Below are positions 16,206 to 25,750 of a DNA stretch of 64,000 nt, in pieces; the stretch's first letter is position 1; each line of letters begins with the position of its first letter. The stretch is from an uncultured Bacilli bacterium (GTDB lineage: Bacteria; Bacillota_I; Bacilli_A; RF39; UBA660): NCBI GenBank assembly GCA_934122395.1, contig CAKOWQ010000003.1, forward strand, positions 1 to 64,000, read 5' to 3'. A model generated the notes under the pieces. The model saw only the letters and a program-made list of their open reading frames with translations, was not told the DNA's origin and searched no databases. A program made the translations under genes and the position numbers.

Positions 16206-18353
16206 ATGAATGATGAAATAATTAAACAAATCGCTAGTAGTTTAAATATTAAACCGAAGCAGGTAGAAGTAGTACTTAAGTTATTAGAAGAAGGAAATAC
16301 TATTCCTTTTATAGCTAGATATAGAAAAGAGTTAACAGGTGCGCTTGATGAAGAAAAAATAAGAAGTATTAATGAAGTTTATGAATATCAAGTTAACTTA
16401 TTAAAAAGAAAAGAAGACGTAATTAGACTTATTGATGAGAAAGGGATGTTAACTGAAGAATTAAAACAAGATATTTTAAAATGTCAAAAACTAGTTGATG
16501 TTGAAGACTTGTATAGACCATATAAAGAAAAGAAGAAGACTAAAGCAACTGAAGCTATTGCAATGGGATTAGAACCATTAAGTAAATATATACTTACTTT
16601 TCCAGCTTCAGGTATACAAGAATATGCTTCAAAATTTGTAAATGATAAAGTGAAAAATGTCGAAGATGCTCTAATGGGTGCTAAATACATTATTGCAGAA
16701 GTAATAAGTGATAATGCCAAGTATCGTAAATATATAAGAAATTATATTTATAAAAATGGAGTATTAACATCTAAATTAAAAAAGAAAGCAATAGATGACG
16801 CTAAAACATATGAAATGTACTATGATTACAGTGAGGCAATATGTAAAATAAAACCACATCGTATATTAGCTGTTAATCGTGGTGAAAATGAAAATGTATT
16901 ATCTGTATCTATTGATGTAGATGAAAAAGATATAATTAATTATTTAGAAAAAGAAGTGATTGGTTTTAATAAAGGTTGCTGTGTTGAGATAGTTAATGAT
17001 GCTATTAAAGATAGTTACAAAAGATTAATATTTCCAAGTGTAGAACGTGAAATAAGAAGTGACTTGAAAGAAAAAAGCGAAGAAGTAGCTATTGAGAATT
17101 TTTCTCAAAATGTAGAAAGTCTATTATTAACACCACCAATTAAAGAAAAGGTTGTTCTAGGATACGATCCAGCTTTTCGTACTGGTTGTAAATTAGCTGT
17201 TATTGATCCTACAGGTAAACCACTTAACATTAGTGTTATTTATCCAACAGAACCTCATAATAAAATAGAAGAAAGCAAAAAGATAGTTCTTGATTTAATT
17301 GATAAATACAATATTGATATTATTGCTATTGGAAATGGTACTGCATCTCGTGAATCAGAAGCTTTTATAGCAGATGTAATAAAAGATGCTAAAAGAAAAG
17401 TTGAATATGTAATTGTAAATGAAGCTGGTGCTAGTGTTTATTCGGCTAGTAAACTTGCTATTGAAGAATTTCCTGATTTAACTGTTGAAAAAAGAAGTGC
17501 AATAAGTATAGGTAGAAGATTACAAGATTCATTATCAGAATTAGTAAAAATAGATCCTAAAAGTATTGGTGTAGGACTTTATCAACACGATGTTACACCT
17601 AAAAAGTTAGATAACTCATTAGATTTTGTTGTTACTAAAGTAGTTAACCAAGTAGGAGTTAATATTAATACAGCATCTAAATCTATTTTGAAATATATTT
17701 CTGGACTAAATAAAAAAGCCATTGATACAATTATTGAAAATAGAGACAAATTAGGAAAGATTAAATCTAGAAGTGAAATAGAAAAAATGAAGGGAATAAC
17801 TCCTAAAATATTTGAACAATCTATTGGATTTATGCGTATTGTAGATGGGGATAATCCACTTGATAAAACTTCGATTCACCCAGAACATTATAAAGATGTT
17901 ATTATCTTTTTAAGTAGTTTAGGACTAGATGTTAACGATATAGGAACTTCTAAGTTACAAGAAAAATTAAAAGATGTAAAAATTGATGATGAAAGTGAAA
18001 AACTAGGAATTGATAAATATACATTAAAAGATATTATAGATGACTTAATGAAGCCTAATAGGGACCCTAGAGATAATATGCCTAAGCCTTTATTAAAAAG
18101 TGATGTGCTACATATTGAAGACTTACATATTGGAGATAAGTTACAAGGTACTGTAAGAAATGTTGTTGATTTTGGAGTATTTATAGATATTGGAGTACAT
18201 AATGATGGACTTGCTCATATTTCAAAACTAACTGATAGATATATTAAACATCCAAGTGAAGTAGTTAGTGTAGGTGATATAGTAGATTGTTATGTTATTG
18301 ATATATCACTTGAAAAGCAAAAAGTATCACTTAGTCTTTTACCAAACAAATAA
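16206..18353 (+). CDS. tex: Tex-family RNA-binding transcription accessory protein
   Basis: 715 residues, the normal Tex length. Domains in order: N-terminal helical Tex region (ALDEEKIRSINEVYEYQ), YqgF/RNase H-like domain (VVLGYDPAFRTGCKLAVID to IGNGTASRE), helix-hairpin-helix region (VGVNINTASKSIL, KMKGITPKIFEQ) and a C-terminal S1 domain (GTVRNVVDFGVFIDIGVHNDGLAHIS). Tex binds nucleic acid and influences transcription and ribosomal fidelity; it is related to Spt6. AGAAGGAG precedes the ATG. It is a single-gene unit between two terminators. Confidence 0.96.
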   Translation: MNDEIIKQIASSLNIKPKQVEVVLKLLEEGNTIPFIARYRKELTGALDEEKIRSINEVYEYQVNLLKRKEDVIRLIDEKGMLTEELKQDILKCQKLVDVEDLYRPYKEKKKTKATEAIAMGLEPLSKYILTFPASGIQEYASKFVNDKVKNVEDALMGAKYIIAEVISDNAKYRKYIRNYIYKNGVLTSKLKKKAIDDAKTYEMYYDYSEAICKIKPHRILAVNRGENENVLSVSIDVDEKDIINYLEKEVIGFNKGCCVEIVNDAIKDSYKRLIFPSVEREIRSDLKEKSEEVAIENFSQNVESLLLTPPIKEKVVLGYDPAFRTGCKLAVIDPTGKPLNISVIYPTEPHNKIEESKKIVLDLIDKYNIDIIAIGNGTASRESEAFIADVIKDAKRKVEYVIVNEAGASVYSASKLAIEEFPDLTVEKRSAISIGRRLQDSLSELVKIDPKSIGVGLYQHDVTPKKLDNSLDFVVTKVVNQVGVNINTASKSILKYISGLNKKAIDTIIENRDKLGKIKSRSEIEKMKGITPKIFEQSIGFMRIVDGDNPLDKTSIHPEHYKDVIIFLSSLGLDVNDIGTSKLQEKLKDVKIDDESEKLGIDKYTLKDIIDDLMKPNRDPRDNMPKPLLKSDVLHIEDLHIGDKLQGTVRNVVDFGVFIDIGVHNDGLAHISKLTDRYIKHPSEVVSVGDIVDCYVIDISLEKQKVSLSLLPNK

Positions 18354-18358
18354 AAAAT

Positions 18359-18381
18359 GCGAAGAGTTTTTCTTCGCTTTT
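18359..18381. terminator. Shared terminator between tex and the lipoprotein gene
   Basis: GCGAAGA (18359-18365) pairs with TCTTCGC (18371-18377), followed by TTTTC. The convergent gene ends 12 bases beyond. Confidence 0.8.
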
Positions 18382-18389
18382 CTTGTTAC

Positions 18390-18929
18390 TTAATAATTGT
18401 AGATGCCATGTATTTTTTGTCTAGTTATTTCATCAATATCATCTAATTGCCATTTATTATCTTTTTTAGTTAAAGTAAAATCTATTGTGTATTTTACTTT
18501 TTCATTTGTATTTTTCATTTCTTTAATTCTATAATCCATGAACTTTACATTATCGATATTGTTTTCTTCATCCATGAATTCATCTTGATGTTCATTAAGA
18601 TAATCATCGGCTTTTTTCATCGCTTTGTTGAAATCATATACCTCAATTTCTACTTTTACTGTGGCATTATCACCATTAACTTCCTCATCTTTAATAGTAT
18701 AAGTTAAATTTTGATATTGCTTTTTCATTAAATCTTTATAATCTTTCTTTTGATCTTCGCTTAAAGTATCATCATTTTTTAAAGTGCTATCAAGTTGATC
18801 TAATACTTCTTTATCCATCACTTGATATTTGTTTAAAAAAGCTTCAACTCTTTTGGTAGGATTATTCATTACACTTTCACATCCTACTAATGTAGCTAAC
18901 ATTATGATTATTAATAATATCTTTTTCAT
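18390..18929 (-). CDS. Lipoprotein of unknown function
   Basis: 179 residues. The N-terminus is a lipoprotein signal with lipobox Leu-Val-Gly-Cys (Cys at 17). The mature part is highly charged. It starts with NPTKRVEAFLNKYQ and holds the strand pattern TYTIKDEEVNGDNATVKVEIEV, like the cystatin/NTF2-type folds of DUF4878- or DUF5105-like lipoproteins. AGGAGG precedes the ATG. No catalytic motif is visible. It stands alone, convergent with tex and divergent from trpS. Confidence 0.75.
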   Translation of the reverse strand: MKKILLIIIMLATLVGCESVMNNPTKRVEAFLNKYQVMDKEVLDQLDSTLKNDDTLSEDQKKDYKDLMKKQYQNLTYTIKDEEVNGDNATVKVEIEVYDFNKAMKKADDYLNEHQDEFMDEENNIDNVKFMDYRIKEMKNTNEKVKYTIDFTLTKKDNKWQLDDIDEITRQKIHGIYNY

Positions 18930-19030
18930 TTTATTCCTCCTTGTTAACTATTGTTTGCAAAAAATATTTTTTTATTCATGATGGAAATGTGTAGTTATTT
19001 GTGTTAAAATAACTTAAAGGAAGTGATAAT

Positions 19031-20041
19031 ATGAAGAAAACGATATTAACTGGAATTAGACCAACAGGAAATTTACATATTGGTCATTATTTTGGAGCAG
19101 TTAAATCATGGGTTAATTTGCAAGATGAGTATAATTCATATTTTGAAATAGCTGATGTACAAGCTTTAACTGATAATTTTGATAATCCTAAAAAGGTAAG
19201 AGATAATGTATATGAACTTGCTATAGACTTATTATCAGTTGGAATAGATCCTAAGAAAGCTACTATTTTTGTGCAATCAAAAATTCCTGAAATAGCAGAG
19301 TTAACTGTTTATTATTCAAACTTAGTTACTATGGCAAGACTTTATCGTAATCCTACAGTTAAAACTGAAATAGCTCAAAAAAAAGCTTTGTTTGGTAATG
19401 AAGGAGAAAGTGTAACTTATGGATTCGTTGGGTATCCAGTAAGTCAAGCAGCCGATATAACCGCTTTTATGGGTGAAGCTGTACCAGTTGGAGAAGATCA
19501 ATTACCTTTAATTGAACAGTGCCGTGAAATTGTAAGAAAATTTAATAATATTTATGGAACTACTTTAATTGAACCAGAAGCAATTATTGGAACAAATCCA
19601 AGAATTAAAGGATTAGATGGAAACGAAAAAATGGGTAAAAGTTTAGGAAATGCTATTTACTTATGTGATAGTGAAGAAGTTATAAATAAAAAAGTAATGA
19701 GTGCTATTACTGATCCTAATAAAATAAGAAAAGATGATCCTGCTGATCCTGATAAATGTATGGTTTATTATTATCATAAATTATTTAGTAATGATGAACT
19801 TCCAACTATATGTAGTGAATGTAAGGCTGGAGCACGTGGGTGTGTAGCATGTAAAAAAGAATTAATTAAAAACATAATTGAATATTTAAAACCTATTCAA
19901 GAAAAAAGAAAATATTATGAAGAACATATAGAAGAAGTTGAAGAAGTATTAAAAGATGGTTCTAAAAGAGCAAGAGAAAAAGCAAAAGATACAATGTCAA
20001 AGGTAGAAAAAGCAATTGGTATAGATTATTTTAATATATAG
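19031..20041 (+). CDS. trpS: Tryptophanyl-tRNA synthetase
   Basis: 336 residues. It is a class Ic synthetase with the HIGH motif in GNLHIGHYFG (residues 13-22) and the KMSKS-like motif NEKMGKSLGN (about residue 200). Family segments such as DVQALTDNF, VGYPVSQAADI and PVGEDQLP are all present. It charges tRNA-Trp in the cytoplasm. The start ATG has AAAGGAAGTGATAAT before it. The upstream region is only about 100 bases, and I see no T-box. Confidence 0.97.
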   Translation: MKKTILTGIRPTGNLHIGHYFGAVKSWVNLQDEYNSYFEIADVQALTDNFDNPKKVRDNVYELAIDLLSVGIDPKKATIFVQSKIPEIAELTVYYSNLVTMARLYRNPTVKTEIAQKKALFGNEGESVTYGFVGYPVSQAADITAFMGEAVPVGEDQLPLIEQCREIVRKFNNIYGTTLIEPEAIIGTNPRIKGLDGNEKMGKSLGNAIYLCDSEEVINKKVMSAITDPNKIRKDDPADPDKCMVYYYHKLFSNDELPTICSECKAGARGCVACKKELIKNIIEYLKPIQEKRKYYEEHIEEVEEVLKDGSKRAREKAKDTMSKVEKAIGIDYFNI

Positions 20042-20061
20042 ATATTATTAATATTTGACGC

Positions 20062-20088
20062 AAAAAAGACTAATTAGGTCTTTTTTTT
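20062..20088 (+). terminator. Terminator after trpS
   Basis: An A-rich arm ending GAC (20062-20070) pairs with GTC plus T-run (20078-20088). Confidence 0.7.
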
Positions 20089-20110
20089 CATATAGTTAAT
20101 TGGTGACGTT

Positions 20111-21187
20111 ATGAAAAAACTATTATTTATATTTGTATCAATTATATTTATAATTCCTATTTCGGTTAATGCGATTTCTACTACAGCTTCATCAGCTATA
20201 CTTATGGATATGGATAGTGGAAGAATTCTTTATAAGAAGGATGTTCATAATCCGAGACTAGTAGCATCAATTACTAAAATAATGACTGCTGTTTTAGCAA
20301 TCGAAAATGGTAATCTCGATGATGAAGTAACGGTAGGTGAAGAAGTTTTAACTATGTATGGCTCAAATATTTATATAGAGTTAGGTGAAAAAATGACCTT
20401 GCGTGATTTATTATATGGATTATTGCTTAGAAGTGGTAATGATGCAGCTATTGTGATAGGGACATATATAGGCGGCAATGAAGAAAAATTTGTTGAAATG
20501 ATGAATAAAAAAGCAAAAGAGATAGGAATGATTAATACAACTTACCATAATTGCCATGGACTAGATGAAGTAACAAAAAATTATTCAACGGCATATGATA
20601 TGGCGGTTTTATCTAGTTATGCTAATACGCTTGATGTTTATCGCGAAATATCAAAAACTAAGAAGTGGGTAACTAATACTAATAATAAGAGTTATGTTTG
20701 GCACAATAGAAATAAACTTTTAACTCAATATGAATATGCAACAGGAGGTAAGACTGGTTACACTCCTAAAGCGGGTAGAACACTTGTCACAACAGCTAGT
20801 AAGGACAACTTGAATTTAACAGCAGTAACATTAAATGATCCTAATGAATATGTGTCACACAAAGAAATGTATGAATATGGTTTTAATAAATATAAAAAAT
20901 ACTTAATTGTTGATAAGAATAATTTCGATATAGATGATAACTTTTATAAAGACGAAATTTACATTAAAAAATCTTTTTCTTATCCTATGACAGAAAAAGA
21001 GTCATCAAAAACTTCAGTTGTAGTTGAATTGTTAAAATTAAAAAAGTATAAAAATAACGAAAAAGTAGGGGAAGTAATAGTTACTTTGGATCATGAAGAA
21101 ATCTTTAGAACACCAATTTTTGTTAAAGTAAGAGAAAAAAAGAATAATAAGAGCTTGTGGACTAGAATTAAAGAAATTTTTAGGTAA
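20111..21187 (+). CDS. dacF: D-alanyl-D-alanine carboxypeptidase (DacF-like)
   Basis: 358 residues. A signal peptide occupies residues 1-21. The S11 peptidase domain has Ser53-Ile-Thr-Lys56 (SxxK), RSGNDAA (SxN) and GGKTGYTPKAG (KTG). A C-terminal beta-rich domain (about 265-340) and a basic tail that may bind the membrane (SLWTRIKEIF) follow. It trims the terminal D-Ala from peptidoglycan stem peptides. Being directly upstream of spmA-spmB, it corresponds to the dacF/dacB sporulation group that sets spore cortex cross-linking in Bacillus. The gene symbol is given on context; the reaction is certain. Confidence 0.9.
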   Translation: MKKLLFIFVSIIFIIPISVNAISTTASSAILMDMDSGRILYKKDVHNPRLVASITKIMTAVLAIENGNLDDEVTVGEEVLTMYGSNIYIELGEKMTLRDLLYGLLLRSGNDAAIVIGTYIGGNEEKFVEMMNKKAKEIGMINTTYHNCHGLDEVTKNYSTAYDMAVLSSYANTLDVYREISKTKKWVTNTNNKSYVWHNRNKLLTQYEYATGGKTGYTPKAGRTLVTTASKDNLNLTAVTLNDPNEYVSHKEMYEYGFNKYKKYLIVDKNNFDIDDNFYKDEIYIKKSFSYPMTEKESSKTSVVVELLKLKKYKNNEKVGEVIVTLDHEEIFRTPIFVKVREKKNNKSLWTRIKEIFR

Positions 21188-21192
21188 ATATT

Positions 21193-21777
21193 ATGATGAA
21201 TAAAATATGGGGTTCGTTTATAGTAATAGGCATTGTTTTTGCAATACTTTCCGGAAATGTTGAAGTTATAAATAATGAAATAATTAATTATCCTAATGAA
21301 ATATTAATTATATTTTTGTCTATGTTACCATTAATGGTTATTTGGAGTGGCATTATGAACGTTGCTAAAGATGCTGGGCTTTTAGACAAAATAGCTAATT
21401 TTATGGCACCCGTTTTTAATATAATTTTCCCTGATATACCTAAAGGACACGAATCACTTGGATATATTGCTTCTAATCTTACTATTAACATGCTTGGAAT
21501 TCATAATGCTTCAACTCCATTTGGATTAAAAGCTATGAAGTCACTTAATGAACTTAATAAAGATAAGAAAACAGCTACTAGAAGTATGATAACCTTTTTA
21601 GTTCTTAACACGAGTGGTGTTACTATTATTGCAACTGATATTATAGCTATAAGAAGTATGTATGGTTCTGTATCACCTACCATGATTTTATCAACTACTA
21701 TTGCTGCTACTTTAATTACTACAATTGTAGGACTTTTATTGGATAGGCTTTTCTTTAGAATATGGAGGAGAAAATGA
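21193..21777 (+). CDS. spmA: Spore maturation protein A
   Basis: 194 residues, all-helical nucleoside-recognition (Gate) type membrane protein. Family marks include PLMVIWSGIMNVAKDAGLL, FPDIPKGHESLGYIASNL and FLVLNTSGVTIIATD. SpmA and SpmB act together in spore core dehydration in Bacillus. It begins five bases after the dacF-like stop; the ATG at 21196 is an equally possible start. Its stop overlaps the spmB start as ATGA. Confidence 0.94.
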   Translation: MMNKIWGSFIVIGIVFAILSGNVEVINNEIINYPNEILIIFLSMLPLMVIWSGIMNVAKDAGLLDKIANFMAPVFNIIFPDIPKGHESLGYIASNLTINMLGIHNASTPFGLKAMKSLNELNKDKKTATRSMITFLVLNTSGVTIIATDIIAIRSMYGSVSPTMILSTTIAATLITTIVGLLLDRLFFRIWRRK

Positions 21778-22301
21778 TATTAATAAAATTAGGAAATTAT
21801 TTAATTCCTATAGTTGTTTTAGCTATAATAATTTATTCTTGGCAAAAAAAGGTTAATATCTACGATAGTTTTGTTAAAGGCGCCAAAGAAGGATTAGAAC
21901 TATCTTTATCAATATTTCCATATTTGATAGCTATGTTATTTGCAACTGATATTCTTCTTAAAAGTAATTTTTTAGATAAAGTTTTTTTATATATGAAACC
22001 GCTTTTTGATTTATTAAAAATACCAATTGAGATAATGCCTATGGCAATTATGAGATCTATATCTGGTAATGCTAGTTTTGCTGTAATGATAGATTTAATA
22101 AAAAGGTTCGGAGTTGACTCGTTTATTGGAAGATTAGCAGCTACTTTGCAAGGTTCAACTGATACAACTATTTATGTTTTATCACTTTATTTTGGAAGTA
22201 TAGGTATTAAAAGAATCGGTCATGCTATGTGGGCAGGACTACTTACTGATTTAACAGCAGTAATTATAAGTATTATTTTAGTTAGAGTTGTATTTGGATA
22301 A
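21774..22301 (+). CDS. spmB: Spore maturation protein B
   Basis: 175 residues. It is the second Gate-type partner of SpmA, with GAKEGLELSLSIFPYLIAMLFA, MRSISGNASFAVM and ATLQGSTDTTIYVLSLYFGS. The start ATG 21774 overlaps the spmA stop by four bases and has GGAGGAGAA just before it. An in-frame ATG at 21762 lies upstream of that site and is rejected. The operon dacF-spmA-spmB is the same core arrangement as in Bacillus. Confidence 0.94.
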   Translation: MILIKLGNYLIPIVVLAIIIYSWQKKVNIYDSFVKGAKEGLELSLSIFPYLIAMLFATDILLKSNFLDKVFLYMKPLFDLLKIPIEIMPMAIMRSISGNASFAVMIDLIKRFGVDSFIGRLAATLQGSTDTTIYVLSLYFGSIGIKRIGHAMWAGLLTDLTAVIISIILVRVVFG

Positions 22302-22333
22302 AAAAAACGTTATAATTCTTCTAGGTGATGGAA

Positions 22334-23065
22334 ATGGAACGTTTACAAAAAGTTATTGCTGCTAGTGGTATATCGTCAAGAAGAAAAGCAGAAGAATTAA
22401 TTTTATCGGGGAAAGTTCTAGTAAATGGGAAAGTAGTTACGGAATTAGGTACAAAAGTTGATGATGGTTGTGAAATAATTGTTGATGGAGTAAAAATAAA
22501 TAGAGAAGATAAAGTTTATTATTTATTAAATAAGCCAAGAGGTGTTGTGACTACTACAAGCGACGACAAAGGAAGAGCAACAGTTACTAGTTTAATTAAT
22601 GATAATAGAAGAATATATCCTGTTGGTAGACTTGATTATGACACTACTGGTGCTTTGATATTAACAAATGATGGTGAGTTTGCTAATGAAATAATGCATC
22701 CGAAGAATGAAATCGATAAGGTTTACATTGCTAAAATAGATGGTTTTTTGACTCCTAGTGATATTGTCAAATTAAAAAAAGGTGTTATTATTGATGGCGT
22801 TAAAACAAGTGAATCTAAGGTTAAAGTAAGAAAGACAGATAAAGAAAATCATACTTCAATTATAGAAATAACAATTCATGAGGGAAAGAATCATCAAGTA
22901 AAAAAGATGTTTGCTGCAGTTGGTTATGAGGTATTAAAATTAAAAAGAGAAAAAATAGCTTTTCTTGATGTAAAAAACTTAAAATCAGGTGAATACAGAA
23001 GATTAACACCTAAAGAAGTTAAACAATTATATGTTTTAACTCAACAAAAAAATCCTAAAAGATAG
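22334..23065 (+). CDS. rluB: 23S rRNA pseudouridine synthase (RluB/RsuA family)
   Basis: 243 residues. An N-terminal S4 RNA-binding domain (MERLQKVIAASGISSRRKAEELI, split over helix 1 and 2) is followed by the RsuA-type catalytic domain with YPVGRLDYDTTGALILTNDG, the Asp of GRLD being the catalytic residue. The family modifies uridines in 23S or 16S rRNA; RluB is the most common member beside spm genes in Bacillus. ATG 22334 is the start because AGGTGAT precedes it and the S4 domain starts there. A terminator overlaps its stop. Confidence 0.92.
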   Translation: MERLQKVIAASGISSRRKAEELILSGKVLVNGKVVTELGTKVDDGCEIIVDGVKINREDKVYYLLNKPRGVVTTTSDDKGRATVTSLINDNRRIYPVGRLDYDTTGALILTNDGEFANEIMHPKNEIDKVYIAKIDGFLTPSDIVKLKKGVIIDGVKTSESKVKVRKTDKENHTSIIEITIHEGKNHQVKKMFAAVGYEVLKLKREKIAFLDVKNLKSGEYRRLTPKEVKQLYVLTQQKNPKR

Positions 23066-23075
23066 GATTTTTTTT
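23049..23075. terminator. Bidirectional terminator overlapping the rluB stop
   Basis: A 9-bp perfect stem (23049-23057 with 23063-23071) carries the TAG stop in its right arm. The convergent ferredoxin gene ends at 23074. Confidence 0.85.
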
Positions 23076-23265
23076 ATTCATCTACTTCAATAGCTCCAGT
23101 AGGGCAACTATTGCTAGCATCTATTACATCTTCTTGATTTTCATTAGTTATTTTATCACTATTGCATTTAGCAAGTCCATCATCTTCTATTTCAAAAACA
23201 TCTGGTACTATTGCTTGACATGCACCACATCCAATACAAATATCTTTATTAACTTTTGCTTTCAT
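23074..23265 (-). CDS. fer: Single-cluster ferredoxin
   Basis: 63 residues. One [4Fe-4S] cluster is bound by CIGCGAC and the distal SCPTGAI, as in Bacillus and Thermotoga monocluster ferredoxins. An acidic surface (DVFEIEDDG, IEVDE) suits an electron carrier. AAAGGAAG precedes ATG 23265; a longer in-frame extension is not supported. The redox partner is not evident here. Confidence 0.93.
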   Translation of the reverse strand: MKAKVNKDICIGCGACQAIVPDVFEIEDDGLAKCNSDKITNENQEDVIDASNSCPTGAIEVDE

Positions 23266-23401
23266 AAAATTCTTCCTTTCAACCATGAGTATATAATAAA
23301 TATTCATAAAATACTAGTTAAATTTACAATAATTTACTAAGATATATTTTGTTTTTTTGACATATTATGATAAAATGTAAATAGTAAAAGAGGTGGAGAT
23401 A

Positions 23402-24265
23402 ATGAGAAGCCGTTTGGATAGATATGATTCTAAAAAAGAGGAAGTTACCGGTAGTAGACTTCTTAAAAATCAACATTTATATGATGATATGAATAACAAA
23501 ATAGGTTTTGAAAAGATGGTTGATTTGAATACTCAAACAAGAATAGAGTTATCTTCGTTGAATGAAGTTAAAAGAAGTAGAGAGAACTATCAACAATTAA
23601 AAGATTATCAAGGATTATTAAAAAAAGAAGAAAACCGTGATGAGATAGTAACTCCTGTAGAAGAAGAAAAAGTCTTTGATATCAATGCAATTTTAGAAGA
23701 AGCAAGAAGAAATCGAAATGATATTGATGAGTTAGAACAAAAGCGAAAGCTAAAAAATGAAGACTATAATGTATTATCTGATTTAAACAAGAAATATTTA
23801 TCTAAAGATGATGAAGCACCAAAGCCTAAAGATGAATATGAAGGACTAGAAGAATTAATTAATACTATTACTTCAAAAACTTTGGCAGCTGATATAAAGA
23901 AAGAAGAATCTGAAGATTTATTGGGTGATTTAATTGCTACTAGTGTAGATTTACAAGTCAAGTCTCCAGAAGCTTATGAAGATAATGATACTGATAAATT
24001 TGTAATAGATGATAAAGAAACATCTGAAAAGGAAAATGATGATGTGGTTGATAATTCATTTTATACTAGGTCTATGGATTTATCAGAGGAAGACTTTAAT
24101 TTTGATGAGAAAAAAGAGAAGAGATTTGCAATTAAAAAGGGTATTTTAATATTTGTGGTAGTAGTTATTTTACTTGCTATTATAGGAATAGTTACTTACT
24201 TTTTACTTCAACACTTTAATATAGATGTACAAGCATGGTTCAAAAAAATTGTAGAGACTAATTAA
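23402..24265 (+). CDS. Charged coiled-coil protein with C-terminal membrane anchor
   Basis: 287 residues. It starts MRSRLDRYDSKKEEVTGSR and is almost entirely charged and helical up to about residue 240. A single membrane helix follows near the C-terminus (ILIFVVVVILLAIIGIVTYF) with a short outside tail. I recognise no domain. It is the first gene of a run with the yunB-like gene, and its terminator hairpin overlaps the stop. ATG 23402 is preceded by GAGGTGGAG. The tail-anchored layout suggests a scaffold on the inner membrane face; that is inference. Confidence 0.65.
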   Translation: MRSRLDRYDSKKEEVTGSRLLKNQHLYDDMNNKIGFEKMVDLNTQTRIELSSLNEVKRSRENYQQLKDYQGLLKKEENRDEIVTPVEEEKVFDINAILEEARRNRNDIDELEQKRKLKNEDYNVLSDLNKKYLSKDDEAPKPKDEYEGLEELINTITSKTLAADIKKEESEDLLGDLIATSVDLQVKSPEAYEDNDTDKFVIDDKETSEKENDDVVDNSFYTRSMDLSEEDFNFDEKKEKRFAIKKGILIFVVVVILLAIIGIVTYFLLQHFNIDVQAWFKKIVETN

Positions 24266-24276
24266 GTCTCTTTTTT
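24254..24276 (+). terminator. Terminator overlapping stop
   Basis: GAGACT (24254-24259) pairs with AGTCTC (24265-24270), followed by six T. Confidence 0.7.
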
Positions 24277-24298
24277 CATATATTTTAGTGGTGGTAGA

Positions 24299-25060
24299 AT
24301 GCATAAAAGAATTCATTTAAAGAATAGAAAGAGAAAAAACAAAAAGAAGAAAAATTTCCTTTTTTTTACTTTGTTGATAATGGCAGTAGCAGTTTTTTTA
24401 ATGATTAATTTTATAGGTAAAACGATAGGCAGTAAGCTAATGGAATATGCTAAAGTTGAGGTTGGAAGAATCGCAAGATATGTGGTTAATTATTCGGTAT
24501 CTTCTAATAATATAAAAGAAATGGCGGCTAAAGATTTATTTGTCGTAAATAAAAATAAGAATGATGAAATACAAACTGTCGATTTTGATCCAGTTATGAT
24601 TAATGAAATATTAAACTCTATTACGGAGAATGTTATTAATAATTTTAAGGCAATTGAAAGTGGTAATCTAGAGGTTATTAACTTATCAAATGGTTTTTTG
24701 ATTAATACAGATGTTGATAAATTAAAGCAAGGAATTATTACAGAAATACCCATAGGCATTATTACGGATAATGCACTTTTGTCGAATTTAGGGCCAAAAT
24801 TACCAGTAAAGCTTTCGATAGCTGGAGAGATAGAATCTTATGTAGATACCAAAATAGATTATTATGGTATAAACAATGCATTAATTACGGTATATGTAAA
24901 TATAGATGTTAGTCAACAAATATATATGCCTATTGCAGTTGATAGAATTATTATAAGTCAGAAAATTCCAATTGCTATTAAGATGATGCAAGGGGTAGTG
25001 CCTAACTGCTATTTTGGAGGGTTAACAACATCATCAGTGATAAAGGATATAGTAAAATAA
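24299..25060 (+). CDS. yunB: Sporulation protein YunB
   Basis: 253 residues. A very basic N-terminus is followed by one membrane helix (about 22-42) and an extracytoplasmic domain. The YunB family marks are ITEIPIGIITDNALLSNLG, GPKLPVKLSIAGEIES and DYYGINNALITVYVNIDV, ending KIPIAIKMMQGVVPN. In Bacillus YunB is sigma-E controlled and needed for proper spore formation. GGTGGTAG precedes the ATG. Its neighbour yutD supports the assignment, since both lie in the yun/yut cluster of Bacillus. Confidence 0.9.
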   Translation: MHKRIHLKNRKRKNKKKKNFLFFTLLIMAVAVFLMINFIGKTIGSKLMEYAKVEVGRIARYVVNYSVSSNNIKEMAAKDLFVVNKNKNDEIQTVDFDPVMINEILNSITENVINNFKAIESGNLEVINLSNGFLINTDVDKLKQGIITEIPIGIITDNALLSNLGPKLPVKLSIAGEIESYVDTKIDYYGINNALITVYVNIDVSQQIYMPIAVDRIIISQKIPIAIKMMQGVVPNCYFGGLTTSSVIKDIVK

Positions 25061-25107
25061 TGTACAAAAGACAAACGAGATGGTATAATTTGTATGTGAG
25101 GTAAGTT

Positions 25108-25392
25108 ATGAGAATAATATTAAATAATAATGAATACGAGATTGTAAAAGATTATAAAAATGCATTTAATTTAGAAGAGACTGAACAGCTAGCTACAGAT
25201 TATTTTATTGATTTTGATTATATTTTAGGTGATTATGCTTATAACAAATTAAGACTAAAGGGTTTTTATGACGATAATAATAAAAAGGCTAACGAAATCA
25301 ATAAATATAGTTATTTATCAGAATATGTAGATAAATATTGTGCTTATGATTGTAGATATTTTGTTTTGAAGAGGAAAAAAAAGCAAAATTAG
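25108..25392 (+). CDS. yutD: YutD family protein
   Basis: 94 residues. The family signature is seen: NNNEYEIVKDYKNAFN, then FDYILGDYAYNKLRLKGFYDD. The C-terminus carries two nearby cysteines (YCAYDCRYFVL) and a Lys-rich tail. The molecular function of YutD is unknown. GAGGTAAG precedes the ATG. It lies 47 bases after yunB, matching the yun/yut neighbourhood of Bacillus. Confidence 0.85.
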   Translation: MRIILNNNEYEIVKDYKNAFNLEETEQLATDYFIDFDYILGDYAYNKLRLKGFYDDNNKKANEINKYSYLSEYVDKYCAYDCRYFVLKRKKKQN

Positions 25393-25454
25393 GTTGAAAT
25401 ATATAGAATTTATGATAAAATTAATATATATGGAATGAAAAGGAGGACATCAAA

Positions 25455-25733
25455 ATGTCAGAGGATAAAAAAATAATGTCAATCGTTTTAGAGGATGGAT
25501 CTATAGATGAAGTGGAAGTGTTATTAACATTTGAATTTACTGATACAAAAAAAGAATATATCGTTTATACTAAGAACGAAACAGATGATGCTGGTAACGT
25601 TACTATTTATGTTGCTTCATTAAATAGAGTTGAAGGTGGAGATCCAAAACTTGGAAGCGTTGAAACAGATGAAGAATGGGCAAGAATTAAAAATGTATTA
25701 AAAGAACTTTCAAAAGACGATAGTGTACAATAA
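25455..25733 (+). CDS. DUF1292 (YrzB-like) protein
   Basis: 92 residues, acidic. Family marks are a beta-strand pair around VEVLLTFEFTDTKKEYIVYT, followed by IYVASLNRVEGG and the closing DEEWARIKNVLKEL. DUF1292 proteins are common single-domain proteins of Bacillota and have no known role. AAAAGGAGGACATC precedes the ATG. It is probably cotranscribed with the long coiled-coil gene 17 bases downstream. Confidence 0.88.
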   Translation: MSEDKKIMSIVLEDGSIDEVEVLLTFEFTDTKKEYIVYTKNETDDAGNVTIYVASLNRVEGGDPKLGSVETDEEWARIKNVLKELSKDDSVQ

Positions 25734-25750
25734 TAGAAGGAGGTTTTGTC

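Noticed and set aside
18930..19030. T-box leader for trpS
   Set aside because: Only about 100 bases are available, with no stem I, specifier or antiterminator motif.
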